In this document: positions 11,831 to 24,556 of the stretch, piece after piece
Position numbering within the stretch: position 1 is the first letter of the stretch
Layout of the letters: each line of letters opens with the position of its first letter
From: Phascolomyces articulosus
Taxonomy: Eukaryota > Mucoromycota > Mucoromycetes > Mucorales > Lichtheimiaceae
Reading direction: 5' to 3'
DNA: 64,000 nucleotides
Assembly: GCA_025677815.1 (NCBI GenBank)
Contig: JAIXMP010000003.1
Location: 1,736,001 to 1,800,000 of the forward strand
Made by a program: the position numbers and the translations under genes
The notes under the pieces: model-generated
The model's input: only the letters and a program-made list of their open reading frames with translations
Told to the model about the DNA's origin: nothing
Databases searched by the model: none

Positions 11831-14800
11831 TGTGTGCAATGGTGATTTCTGCAACCTATTTTGAAATGCCTCATATTAATATGATGAACAGATTATTTTT
11901 GATATAGATTTGTATAGCTGTTGTATTCAAGTATAGGTACTCCATAATAAATATATCTAGATTACACAAAAGGCACAGCTTGAGCACATTCCATATTTAA
12001 AAAAGGAAACTGGTATAATCGCATAACAATATGAACATAGTCTCGGATCTATCATTATAACAATTCTCATAAACGATAGCAATTACTGTATATAAAAGAT
12101 TCCAATTTCTCCATCCATAATATAGAATAATATATAATAAATAACTTAGCTTACATCTATTATAGAATGGAAAAAGTATAAATAAACCATTGTAAAAACC
12201 TTCATTCAATTTTTATTTCCTATGCAATAAAGTCACAAAGGATTTATCTTGCTCTTTTTATCCATATACACTCACATGACCGCCAATCCAAATAAAGGAC
12301 TTGATTGAACTCTGGATTCATCATCCATCATTGCTACAAGATCACGAATGCAACCATTCATTGTACTTCTTGTTTCGCTTACATGCTTTACTTCTTCTTA
12401 ACCCACATTTCCCATTTCATTTATAACTTTCGAATATGCCTAAAATGCGCGTTACTTTTGGAAAGTTCTTGAGTAAACACAAAACAAAAGTCGTATTTGA
12501 TTATATTTCTCTAATTGCCAACAGTTAGATTCCAGAAATCTTTACATAACAAAAAAGAATTAGTCGTAAACAATATAATCTTGCAACACACGGTTGAGTA
12601 ACGTCGAATCAGTTTGAGCGCTTAACATAAATTTCGTTAAACACCAAAAAGAAATCACCGAAAAAGTTATATAGTTATTATGAATAACGTAACTATCTAC
12701 ACCTTTTCTTTTTATTAAGAACTGATTTTTTATTACATGTTTCGAGTTTAAATAAGCTTTTTAATTTGATAATATATATTCTTTTTTTCTATAGCAAGCT
12801 TAAGCACTTCCATAAATATATACACCAACATAAATCGTTTACGCTTGGTTACCTGGTTGAGAAATGACTGTGTTATGAAATTTCATACCTTCCACGTTAT
12901 TCTCCAAAACATTAGACATCGAAAATCAAGTCGACTTTCTTTTTTTTTTTGTTGGAACGACAGGTTTATTAGATACGATTAGTGTTGAAAATAAGCAAGA
13001 TGTCCTATCATCAACGCCCGTTGGTAAGTATAATCATTTATTTATAATGAAATCTGGCTTTTTAATTAATTTTTGTATCTATTAGGAAAGCAAGAAGGAA
13101 GTCTAGTAGTAGTAGCTATTATGCACCAAGGATAGTAATAAAGAGAGGTGATAATAAATTTTTTATGCAAAAAAATGATAAAACGAAACTCCGCATGTAT
13201 GATTACGATAATTTTTAAATGCCAATGCGACGTAAGGTGACACAACAGCAGCATCAGTAGTAAAAGGGGGGGAAGGTTACGTACGAAAGATGAAGAAGAA
13301 GAGGAGGGTCTGGATCCTTCGAATCGGGATTCTATACGATTTTGTAGTTATTATTATTACAGTGTGATTCTTCTTCTTCCGTCCACCCGTTCATCAACAT
13401 GATCATTTATCCTTTATTTGTACAATATGGTACATCAAAGTATGAATTAAAAATATATATCTATCATCCCTACGCATTCTATTTTATCCGTATGAATTAA
13501 AATACTAATGATATGAATAATATGCATATGTATATATAACTTGGTCTGAACTATTTAAGTTTACATGTTTAAATAATAATCAAGATTAGGTAGAAATAGA
13601 ATATACATTGTGTAAGGAGGTGTATTTCTATAGGAGAAATAAGGCATATAATAGAACAACGTGATCAATTACTAAAACCTTAGTAAACAACGAACGAGTT
13701 TTATAACCAACGAATGGTGAAGAAGATGGATAACTCGTCTATAAAATAATAGTAATAGAAACGACGCACTGACGACAATAATAATGTATTATAGACAATA
13801 ATACAACGTGCTTTTTATCTAGTAACACAAAGACATGGACGCGTGGAAAGGGTTGGTGAAACGTTACACTCTTATAAAAATAATATTAAACTCAATGTTC
13901 CAGAATTATGGTATAGAAAGGTTAAATTGTAGTAGGATGACCTATGCAATAAATAAATAATACTGCACACTTACTGTACCATTAACCCCACTTCTTCTTC
14001 CTCCTTCTTCTTTTCCCTCCCCTCGCACCCAAGAAAAAAAAATAGTAACTTAGCAAAAACAAGTAACCTGTAGCAACCAACTTTTTTTTTTCGATGTCTG
14101 TGTGAAAAAAAGTTTTAAACTTTTTTGGTAACACAAAAGAAAAAAAAAGGCATTAATGAAACCGAATGGGAGTGTTGCTTCCGAGGTAAACAAAAAACAA
14201 GTTGCATTTAGTACCTCCCCCCCAACTCGATCATAACTTTAAAAATTTATCACTATGGCAACCTATTTTTTTGGTTTTTGTTATGATGATGATGGATTGG
14301 TCGTCATGGTGATAAATAATAAATAGCCAAAAGATAAATTCATTTATTCAATTCCATTTAATTTTTGATGGTGTCATTGCATTTAAAACATAAATGGAGA
14401 TGAAAAGGAGTATATCATTGAATGGGATCATGGAGGAGGAGGGTAATGATAATAGAATAGAATGGAATGAGTGATGGTATAGTAGGTGCCAAAGGGGGAA
14501 GAAATAAACTTTTTGATAATCATTTCTATTATGACTTATTGACAATCCTTGTTATCTAATATTAAATGTTATATAATTGGTATAATTTAAGAATCATACT
14601 TAATCAAAATAATAATGATCTAGATTCATACATAAGATGACTTTTTGACAACTTTGAAAAGTGTAACAAAAATAGAAAAACCCTATTTACTATATGATCA
14701 AACGTGGTATTTTATTTTTTTTTTTTTGGTGTGGGGGAGAATGCTTGCACAGAAAGGCCCTGAAAAATAAAAATTTACGGACGACATTCCAAAAAAAGCA

Positions 14801-16191
14801 ATACCATATTTGGGGGCAGTGTAATGTCAATCACAACCCATCGTTCTTATATAGCTCCTTATATATATATACGTATATTTACTCATACGTTACTAAACGA
14901 TTAGCCTGACTCGCTACATACTTCTTTGACTGATCCTTCTTCCTCCTTGTATTATTATAATACGTAAGCTGATAATGATAACTTACTAATATTGTTTTCC
15001 TTTCCGTTTATATATTTTTACTCTACTTTTTTATTATTATATAAAAATCATATTACCTCCTTCTATTCATCATCAGGAGATCTATTTTATTATTATTATT
15101 AAATAAATCCTATATCGTCGAATGAATACTTTAGAAATGAATGTTTTTATTCTTATGGTTCTAGAACAACAATAATATCATTGATGAAAGGAAGATCGAT
15201 TCTTTTATAATGTATGATGATAGAATGGATAATAATAAATAAATAGAACCGCGTGGTTGTATCCTGTTATCAAGGTTTGATGGTTGTGGGGGAAAGGCAT
15301 TTCATAATAATAATAAACAGAAACGGATTGTTGATCTAATTTGGAAAAAGATTTTCATAAACGCTGTGATAAAATTAAGGGTCATTTTTCCCCGCCTGTG
15401 AAAACCCCCCTTTGAGATACTACCTCCCCCCCCTTTCTCATTGAAATGTGTGTATATGTGTATGGATCATCCTTTCTTTTTTCTTTTATGCGCATAAGAT
15501 TGATCAAATAAATAATATGAATAAATGAAAGGAGGATATAGACCATTGATCATTTGTTACAGTCATTCAGGTATCTATATCATTGGATGGGTAAGATGAA
15601 GAAGATTTATCATCATCATGTAAGCGAGATTGTTTTTTTTTTTGCTGGGATAAAATAAACCAACATGAAGACAGAAAAAAAAAGGTTTGTGTTACAGAAC
15701 CTCGTCGATCAGTGCATGTATAAACCGACAAATGGGGTCATTTTTTTTGGGGGGTGGATGAATGGGAGAGGTATACGTGTACATTTTCATATATTAAGTT
15801 TGTAAACCCTAAAATAGGAATTTGTGATAGAAAGATTAGAATAGTTCATTTTGAAGGGGGGGAAGAATAACGTCAAGGTCAATCAGCATATTCTTCTTTA
15901 AAAAGGACCGTTCTTTTAAATTTTTTCATTTCTTCTTCTTTACCAATTTTCACTATTATTCTATTTTCCATCTTCTATCTCTCTCTCTCTCTCTCTCTCT
16001 GTGTCTGTCTGTCTATCTTAATTCATGAATTATTATCGATTTACTATTTAAATAACATCAAGAAGAATAAATTGTACTTATTATTATAACAAATTGTATA
16101 CCATTCATCATTATCAATAACAACAACAACAACAAACAAAACAACTTCCTAGTGAAAGGACTTTTTAGTTGTCATTTTATTATTACCCTTC
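11831..16191. other. Long intergenic region / upstream region of the 16192 gene
   Basis: About 4.4 kb without a supported gene. The left part (to about 12.8 kb) is AT-rich. A tiny potential exon starts at 12999 (MSYHQRPL, followed by a good GTAAGT donor) but cannot be extended. From 13.3 to 16.1 kb there are many short homopolymer runs (C7-9, G6-8, A8-10) and a CT microsatellite at about 15979-16000, just upstream of the coiled-coil gene. The CT-rich stretch and the AAC repeat near 16120 look like a leader. Nothing else was recognised. Confidence 0.4.
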
Positions 16192-17046
16192 ATGTATATT
16201 CCATTCAATAATTCTTATCATCAACCTCCTTTGGATCTATACGACGCATCACCTGTTTTCATCGATTCACGCATTACTTTTGTCGACCCGTTTTACATGT
16301 CTCATCAACCTACTACTGGAACAGCACATCCCTCTGATCAAGAAGATTTATATAATATTAATGACGATCCAACGATCTCTCAACAAAAATTTTATAGCAT
16401 GATGACTTCATTCATGCCTACTACTACGACGGCAACAAATGATGCAACAAGTATGAGAAGACATTCTTCTTCTTCTACAGTGACCATGACAACATGTTCT
16501 TCCTCTATACATCATCACTATCATTATTCTAATAATAACAACGTAATGGATGATCCATCCACTGGTGTTTTTGTCGCGACATCCTCCTCTTCTGCTTCTT
16601 CTCCTCAATTGATATCAAGTCAAGGTATGGAAGGTCAAGACCTCCGTGGATCTTCCTCCACGACTTCTTCTGCAGATGCTACCATATTGAATACCATGCA
16701 AGATAAATTAGATACATTATATGATGAATGGATCTCCGTAGACATTGTTTATCGATCTTTACAAACGGCTTTTCCCGTACGTCCTTTGGTTCATTTATCT
16801 CATGAAGAACGATTAGAAGATATCGATCGGGAATTAAGCATTGCTTATGATGACCTGATGACTCAAGTAAGACGTCTTTATCGTCAAATCAATCGACTCA
16901 GTCGTGAAATGGCTCAATATAATATTCAACAAGATGAATTAAGAGAATTACAACATCATTTATTATTACAACAACAAACTCCGCAGATTTATGCAACAGC
17001 TGCTTTCAATTATCCATCTTCCGGTGCGGGATTAACTCCGCCATAA
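16192..17046 (+). CDS. Ser/Thr-rich protein with C-terminal coiled coil, unknown function
   Basis: A single exon of 284 aa, unusual here because most neighbours are intron-rich. Residues 1-60 are Pro/Tyr/Asp-rich, about 70-160 are low-complexity Ser/Thr/His/Asn, and about 165-265 are helical and charged (LDTLYDEWISVDIVYRSLQ; LEDIDRELSIAYDDLMTQVR; RRLYRQINRLSREMAQYNIQ), predicting a coiled coil ending in a Gln-rich stretch. I do not recognise a family. The very long upstream intergenic region and CT-rich leader would fit a regulated gene, for example a developmental or transcription-associated protein, but that is inference. The start at 16192 is the first ATG of the frame. The overlapping frame at 16169 is a shadow. 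Confidence 0.7.
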   Translation: MYIPFNNSYHQPPLDLYDASPVFIDSRITFVDPFYMSHQPTTGTAHPSDQEDLYNINDDPTISQQKFYSMMTSFMPTTTTATNDATSMRRHSSSSTVTMTTCSSSIHHHYHYSNNNNVMDDPSTGVFVATSSSSASSPQLISSQGMEGQDLRGSSSTTSSADATILNTMQDKLDTLYDEWISVDIVYRSLQTAFPVRPLVHLSHEERLEDIDRELSIAYDDLMTQVRRLYRQINRLSREMAQYNIQQDELRELQHHLLLQQQTPQIYATAAFNYPSSGAGLTPP

Positions 17047-17141
17047 AAAAAGAATCTGGATTCCCCACTTTTATACATGACATTTTTTATTTACCATTTA
17101 TTTTTATACTACTTTCCTTTTTCCTAAATAATTATCCCTAC

Positions 17142-17144
<3 letters not shown>

Positions 17145-17189
<45 letters not shown>
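17145..17189. repeat. (AC)n microsatellite
   Basis: About 45 bp of uninterrupted AC dinucleotides, roughly 100 bp downstream of the stop codon at 17046, probably in the 3' UTR or just beyond. A shorter ACAC run follows at about 17260. Confidence 0.9.
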
Positions 17190-17191
<2 letters not shown>

Positions 17192-18441
17192 AATACTTCT
17201 TTATAACTATCATTATCATACAATTATTATTTCATTCAATGTCTCAATCAATCAATTATACACACACACACATGTTTTTTTTATGTACCCTTAACAACAA
17301 TAACTTTTTTCGTATAGTGTAGAAAAAAAAAAGTATATATAATTTTAGTAGTGCAAAATAACCGGCTCTTCATTTTTTATGTTAAAAGAAATCTCCACCA
17401 ATATTCAAATTAATACTTACCTATGGCCAATGTTAATAAATTCCTTTTTTTTCTTTCCCATTTATTACACGTGGTACCTTTTTTTTATGATTGTCGTTTC
17501 CATTTTTGGACATTGCTCCGATTCCCAAAAAAAAGAGACAAGGGGAGGGAGATATAATATAACAGATCCTTCATCTTCTTTTCTTTCTGAATGTAGTACT
17601 TGGAAATAATTCATATCATCTTAATTTGACAGATTATAATTATGTTACATCATAATAATAATGATGTAATTGAAATTAGATATGTATTGTAATTATTAAT
17701 GGGGATCCTGTAATACGTATTGTTAAAAGTGCTGACTCGTAAAAGAACAATCAAGTTCCATATATGGACATTCTATGGAACAAAACCTTCTTTTATTGTT
17801 GTCATGTATTGCACTTGTATCTTGCAGGTCCAAGTCAGTTTATTGTTTATTAAATAAAATATATGACTTTTTAAATAGTACTACATTCTCAATCTGAGAT
17901 GAAATCCTACAAATAATGATGGATTAGTTATATATATATATATGATTCCATATAGAGTATCGTCTTATGCAATGCAACCTTTTTTACTATTATTATTATT
18001 ATTATATAACATTTTATCATTGATTCTTAACGAGATTTTTTATAGTATATTCTAGTAGAAATTATATTTTTAGATGAACGGGAATCCATTCATTCATTCA
18101 TCCTCCTTATATCCTTTCCCTCTCCCTAACCTACCCACACTCCTCCCCCTCAAAAAAGAATTTCTATAAATGCAAGTCAAGGTAAAAGCCTCCTATCTCC
18201 ACATTTTCAGAAATCTAGATCCTTTTTCATCTCGGTCAGCCATCTTTTATTGGTAATATGTGTGTGTGTGGGGGGGAGGATATGTTAAAAATCCTCCTGC
18301 TTTCTTCTTTTTCATGCGGATGCAATTCAATGTGTCATTTATCACGAGAAAAATTCCGAAACGCGTTTCTCGTTTTTCTACACGCGCTTTTTTATTTTTT
18401 AGTAAAAAACATTTTTTTTTTTGGTATTGACGACGACACCC
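17190..18441. other. Intergenic region
   Basis: AT-rich sequence with homopolymers, a (TA)n at about 17930-17942 and (TAT)n at about 17990. The open frames present are low-complexity and on conflicting strands. The 18100-18440 part should hold the promoter of the next gene. Confidence 0.4.
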
Positions 18442-19696
18442 ATGGGCGATAATGAACAACCCCCCATGCAAGAGTAAATTATTGGTTCCTCCCCCTTTCG
18501 AAAAAAAAAATAGAATGACGAATTCTCATTCAATTATTTATATATTAGTAAGAATGCCACGTTACAAGCATTAGGCAATGTAGCAGAAGGAATGCAATCC
18601 ACTTTTACATCCATTTATGCTGTAGGTAAATAAATAAAGTAACGTTGCCATTAAAAAATAATATAAATGGAATAACACTCATTTTCTATAGAGTTTTGAA
18701 AAGAATTTACAAATGGCTCAATCAGCCACTGGTTTATTTGAACAAGCACTAAAAAATAATATTGATATTGGCAAGTATTCAACTTCCAACCTTTTTTTGA
18801 AGATTTTTTTTTTTTTTGAAATACTAACAAGTGATAAGGATGGTTATGATTAGAAACACAACTGGAACCCAAGGAGCAAGAAGGAATACAATTGGTAGTT
18901 ACTATTACGAATCATGTAAAAATCCCTCTACCTGGAGTCCAATGTTCGATTACATTCCAATCAGATCAAGTTCATTGGTCTCATCTTTCTACTACACAAC
19001 AACCATTATCATCCACCACTTCTACCACGCATTTATTTTCGATATTTGATACAGAATCATTGGAAGATGGATCGATGGAATTACCCCCATTATCCAAACA
19101 TATCGAAGTATTAAACATTAAAACTGACCGACCTATTCAATGTAATGCTACGATTGTATTACATTTTCCAGGCCCTATGCCTGAAAGTACGGTTCCTATA
19201 GAACATGTATTTGGCATTTATTTGGTGGATCAAGTAAAATCAAATAACATTCAATAGAAATATATGGAATAGAAATGGGTTAAATGGAAGGAGGGGGAGA
19301 CCTAATAATAGAATATTTTTTGAATTTAGTTATCAAGAACATTATTATCTGAACCTTATCAAGGAAAAAGTGTTTGTGAACGTTCATGTTCTATGGATAC
19401 ATTGGGGTTATTATTACAAGTACCACCAACGCAAACGATTAAACCAGGATTATCTACTTTATTAAAATCAAATACAATGGATGGATTTAAGGTAAATTCT
19501 ATTTTTATATTTATCCTTTCTGGTTGATTTCTATAAAACTCACATTTTTTTTATTATTATTCGTAAGATGGAAATTATATGTAGAATAGAAGAATTGGAT
19601 CAAGAAACAAGGATGGTCAAGATTAGTTTTTGTACAGCAGAATCTAATGAACTTTTATCACTTTTAATTCATGAATTAGATATGTTACACTGGTAA
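18442..19696 (+). CDS. Unrecognised protein with beta-rich middle segment
   Basis: Exons by phase: 18442-18473, 18549-18621, 18692-18770, 18854-19233, 19330-19491, 19568-19696, giving 284 aa. The N-terminus (ATLQALGNVAEGMQSTFTS; EKNLQMAQSATGLFEQAL) looks helical. The middle (EGIQLVVTITNHVKIPLPGV, then CNATIVLHFPGP) looks like a beta-sandwich. No known family was recognised. The third intron uses a GC donor (GCAAGT at 18771). The end is uncertain: the last exon can read TGG TAA and stop at 19696, or splice at 19693 to a strong acceptor at 19765 and stop at 19904. The second version adds a low-complexity tail that resembles UTR, so I prefer the first. Confidence 0.65.
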
Positions 19697-19937
19697 AATA
19701 TTCCGAAATCAACTTATTTAAATAAAATCATGTCTATTATAATATTACTTTTTTTTTATTCATAGTTCATTATCGCTAGAGCATTCCTTGCTATTAAGTA
19801 AAATACTCTGTTCCTTTTTTTTTCTTGATTCTCATCGTTCTTTCTTTCACTTTCCTTTTTACAAAAATAATAAACACCCACACACATATACGAACGTGTC
19901 ATAAATAGATAACCCATAATACATATATTTATATAGA

Positions 19938-22114
19938 ATGACAATGATACTTTGTTCATCTTTATTCCATCTCTTGATATTATTAGTATGTATGAATCAC
20001 CAAAAATTGATCCATGCGTTTGAATTAAACCCAAAATCCTATGAACAAATGTTACAAAATGGAAATGGATCTCCTTCAGAGTTTAATACACAACAACGTG
20101 AACAACAACAATGTCTTGTATTTGAAGATCATTTTAATCGGTTTGATCTTCGTAAATGGCAGGTAAGGAGTTGTCTATTTTTTTTTCTTTGTATATAAAA
20201 GAGTCCGTGCGCAAACTAGAGACATGTATATATGTGTGTAACATTTTATCTCGTTTTTTTTAGCATGAAATCACTCTCAGTGGAGGTAATAATTATAATA
20301 AGGATTGACTACTTATTATAATAGGAGGGAGAGAAAGGATATGGGGAAAAAGGGTCTTTTTTTTTGCCTATGGGGATAATCATTTTTCTTACTTTATATA
20401 ACTTTTTAATATTTTAGGTGGAAATTGGGAATTTCAATGGTAAAATTCATATCAAAAGGAATTCATAAAGATCAATGACGAATCTAGATGATATATATTT
20501 AACAATATTATTATCAATAGGTATACAAATAATCGATCCAATAGTTTTGTTGAAGATGGTATTTTATATATCAAACCTACATTAACCGCTGATACATTGG
20601 GAGAATCAACAATACGTGAAGGAGGTCGAATTAACTTATGGTAACCTAAATAACAACTTTTGCAGATCCCGTTTTCTCTCCCTTCCCCTCTCCTTTTTTT
20701 TTTCTCAAACTATACCATTTTGTACCCATATGAAAAAAAAAGAGAGGCAAGATCATTGACATAAATTATTATAAATAAAAACTCTAATTTTAGGTCTGGT
20801 GAACCATCGGTCAGTTGTACAGGTATGGAAGTAGCTTATTTTGCTTATTTATTGAATACGTAATCCATGTAATGTAATGCATAATGTATTCATTGTCCTT
20901 TTTCAATCTTACATAGATAATTCAAATTATGGTAAATGCATTTTACATAAAATAAGAAGAGTCTAGACTTTTTCTCTTATTTTTTTTTTTTTTTGTTACG
21001 CCCTTTGGCTACTCACTGCATGCTTGCATCATTGATACTCACTCTTAAAAAAATTGGATTAGGATGTGAACGTGTTGCAGGGCAAGCTTCTGGAGGAAAT
21101 TATTTGAACCCAATTCAATCTGCAAGACTTCGAACGATCGATTCCGTTTCTATTAAATATGGTAAAGTCGAAGTACGTGCTCGATTACCTAGAGGTGATT
21201 GGATATGGCCTGCTATTTGGATGATGCCTAAATATTCTGAATATGGTGAATGGCCTGCGAGTGGTACGTTTCCATTTATTATTATTATTATTCGTGGAAT
21301 GTTGTTACATAGATGTTGTAGTTTTTTTTTCCTTCTCTTTCTCGAGTTTACTTGTTAACAAACAATTTTCGAATCTATATATATCACGTTACGATGTGAA
21401 TTTCTAGGTGAAATTGATATTGTAAATATCTCTTGTTAAGGGGAGAGGGGGGGGCGATGTTTCGTGTATCCTGTTAACAAAATTTATGAAAATGATAGAT
21501 GGAATCGCGTGGTAATTTGGAATACCCCTATGGCAATATCACTAATGTAGGATCCACATTACATTGGGGAACTCATTATACAACCGATAAATACAATTTA
21601 ACTGGAGCAGAAGCTATTTTGGAGGATGGAAGCACTTTTGCAGATGATTTCCATACTTATGGAATGGAATGGTCTCAGGATGGGTTAAGAACCTACGTCG
21701 ATGATCAAACCATTCTTCTGGTCAATTTTAATCAAACATTTTTCGAACGAGGCGGGTTTTCGGATGCTTGGAATAATCCTTGGAAATCAGGCGATATTAG
21801 CGCACCTTTTGATTCAGAATTTTATTTGGTAAAGTGATATCTTATAGAGAGAAAAGGGACGCGGGCGTATGTTAATATCTATTTTTGTTACCACCTGTGT
21901 TCCTTTCAATATCTAGATTCTCAATGTGGCCGTGGGTGGTGTAACTGGATTTTTCCCTGATGAAGAAAAGAAACCATGGCGTAATCAAGATGATCATGCA
22001 ATCAATGAATTTTGGGATCATCGCGATGAATGGTTGCCTACCTGGGGAGAAGGCAATAAGAGAGCTTTAGCTATTGACTGGGTCAAAATCTGGAGTGCAG
22101 AAACTGAGTGCTGA
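19938..22114 (+). CDS. Secreted GH16-family glucanase / transglycosylase
   Basis: Ten exons by phase: 19938-20162, 20264-20285, 20418-20439, 20521-20640, 20794-20822, 20917-20931, 21063-21263, 21408-21421, 21499-21828, 21917-22114, giving 391 aa. It has a signal peptide (ILCSSLFHLLILLVC). The glycoside-hydrolase 16 fold is shown by FEDHFNRFDLRKW, YGKVEVRARLPRGDWIWPAI and the catalytic signature GEIDIMESRGN, in which the two Glu act as nucleophile and acid/base. Further conserved blocks are DDFHTYGMEWSQDGLRTYVD and FYLILNVAVGG. The closest GH16 subgroup is the beta-1,3-glucan-active / glucan-binding type. It probably remodels or digests beta-1,3-glucan at the cell wall or outside the cell. Five exons are 29 nt or shorter, and the catalytic motif is split across the exon 8/9 junction. 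Confidence 0.9.
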
Positions 22115-22198
22115 AATTTCTTTTCATAAAATAAAGCAGGAAATATTTTTTATTATTATTATTTTTTTTTTTTGGTTATATATATATATTTGTAAATC

Positions 22199-23012
22199 AT
22201 GAATGAACCACCCATTCATTCTGAAATGGAAGTTGATTCACCACCATCACAACAACAACAACAACAACCAAAAAGTGTTTTATTAGCTCAGGTGGATAAT
22301 GTCACAATAGAAGAAAAGACAACAACGCGTGATCCTACACCATCCTCTGTCCATTCCGATCAACCAGTACAAGACGATACTCATGCGATCGATCCACTAT
22401 TAGAACAACAAGAACAACCTGTCTATTCCTATTATGCATATGATCTCAACAAAGACAATGAAAAGTCAACGTGTCAACTTTTGGGGTCGACAGGTACACG
22501 GTATAATACGACAGTACGAAAAACGTTGGAACAAGAAACTGAATTATTTCAACAAAAAGTGAATCCATCGCATATATATGATGGCAATAACCATTTTCGT
22601 AATGTAAAATGGTCTCCCGATGGATGTTGTTTATTATCCAATTCAAGTGATAATGTGATTCGTTTATTCAACTTGTGTGTGTGTTAAAAAAAATAATATA
22701 GAAGAATCAAAAGGATGACATGTTCAAAGAAATATTCATCATGGGCCTTTATATTTATATATATTATAGACCTTATGAGTTATTAGACCAACAAACGGGT
22801 AATTATTATTTTTATAAGATGGAAGAAAGGATAAGATGGACAAGAAAATAAAGTCTATTCAATTAAAATGGGATGTATCCATCTATAGAAATAAATGAAC
22901 CTATCAATCTTGTTTCTCATTTTGGTGCACGTGAAGGTGAATCTGTTTATGATTTTGCATGGTTTCCATCCATGAATAGTCAAGGTATGTATATATATTT
23001 TCCGGATGGAAT

Positions 23013-23043
<31 letters not shown>

Positions 23044-24418
23044 GGTGCCATCATCATCATCTTTTGATCTAAAACAGAAAGTGATTAGATCCTGCCACAT
23101 GTTGTTTCGTAACATCAGTACGTGATCATCCAGTCCATTTATGGGATGCATGTACGGGTAATTTAAGAACATCATATACTGTCATTGATCATCGAGAACG
23201 ATTTGTGGGTCCTAATGTGGTTTCTTTTAACTTGGATGGATCAAAGTAAGTTTATAATATTTCGCCTTTTTTCGATCCTCGTTCATTCACTCTTATTCTT
23301 ATATTACAATAGGATCTATTGTGGCTATGAAAATACGATCGAGATATTCGATGTACAACGACCAGGCCAAGAATCACAAAAGATCCCAACGATCCCACAA
23401 AAACGTACCAAAGAAGGACAAAAAGGTATGTGAGAAAGAAGAAGAAAAAACAGATAATGGAAATGGTTGATGTTGATATTATATATATAATTATATTATT
23501 CTAGGCATTATTTCATGTTTAGATTTTAGCCCGGATTATGCCGGTTTATATGCAGTAGGGTCGTACAGTCACAATGTTGGCATCTATGATGAAACAAATA
23601 ATGAGCTTTGTTTGAAGCTTTCTGGATTTAAAACAGGTGTTACTCAGGTAATAAGGAGAAAATATCTTTAAGGGTGATGATATGGAATATTCAAACGAAT
23701 AAAGCAATAATTCTGTTTATTTAGGTCAAATTCTCTATGGATGGTAGTCAATTATTTACCGTATGCCGTGTCTCTAATGTCATTTCATGTTGGGATATTC
23801 GCAACACAGCCGATGTTGTATATGATCTCCCACGCCCAGGTCAAACAAGCCAAAGGATTGCATTTGACATTGATCCAAGTGGAAAATTGCTTATCACAGG
23901 TGATCAGGTAATAATATGTTACTTTTTCTGCCAATATCTATTATATATATATATATATATAATCTATAACAAACTCCTATTTTTATTATTAGAATGGCAA
24001 TGTATTGTTTTATGATATCAGCTCCGAGACGACCGAAAATAAACATTTAAAATCTATGCATGCACATCAAGGTAAAAAGAGATTAGTGTGTGTGTGGCTA
24101 GGCTTATTTGTTTATATTTAAAATATATAAGAGATAATGAAATAGTTTAAACTTTTTTTATACAATGTAGATTTATCTGTTTGTGCAACCATCAATCCAA
24201 TGTACCCATGGCTTATCGCTTCAGCTTCTGGACAAAGAAAATATACTATTGATGATGAAGAAAGTTCAAGTGATGAAGAAGAGGAGGAGAATGATAAAGA
24301 ACGAGATAGTGTGGAGAATACCATTGATAATTCATTAAAAATATGGCGAGTACCAGGACATACTGAATGGTATACTTATCCAACGACTACTATTGAAACT
24401 GAAACTGAACAACAATAA
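22199..24418 (+). CDS. WRAP53/TCAB1-like WD40 protein
   Basis: Nine exons: 22199-22674, 22770-22798, 22889-22984, 23089-23245, 23313-23425, 23505-23647, 23725-23907, 23993-24071, 24171-24418, giving 507 aa. The Gln/Pro-rich acidic N-terminus is followed by WD blades: FRNVKWSPDGCCLLSNSSDN, ESVYDFAWFP, VTSVRDHPVHLWDACTG, SKIYCGYENTIEIFDVQRPG, ISCLDFSPDYAGLYAVGSYS, FSMDGSQLFTVCR and LLITGDQNGNVLFYD. The HPVHLWDACTG, RPGQ and YSHNVGIYD blocks are those of the telomerase Cajal-body protein family (metazoan WRAP53, yeast Swt21), which bind CAB-box RNAs and snRNPs. An acidic loop (ESSSDEEEEEND) sits in the last blade. Donor 1 lies in a GTGTGTGTG tract. Intron 3 contains about 26 consecutive A. Confidence 0.85.
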
Positions 24419-24556
24419 AAAAAATTATATATATATCACTTCATTTCCACTTATTACATCATATAACGCCACAACAACAATAACAAAAAAAATCACACAT
24501 GAAAAATAAAAAGGGTATAATGTGAAAATGATAAAAAATGATATATATTATTATTA
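24419..24556. other. Short convergent gap
   Basis: AT-rich 3' flanks of the WD40 gene (+) and the PRPP synthetase (-). Nothing else is seen. Confidence 0.5.

Noticed and set aside
12999..13024. MSYHQRPL start with GTAAGT donor as a gene
   Set aside because: No second exon in phase without a stop could be found.
19697..19904. Extra last exon of the 18442 gene (acceptor at 19765)
   Set aside because: In phase and with a good acceptor, but the tail is low-complexity from T-rich and CA-rich DNA; the stop at 19696 is preferred and the alternative is stated in the entry.
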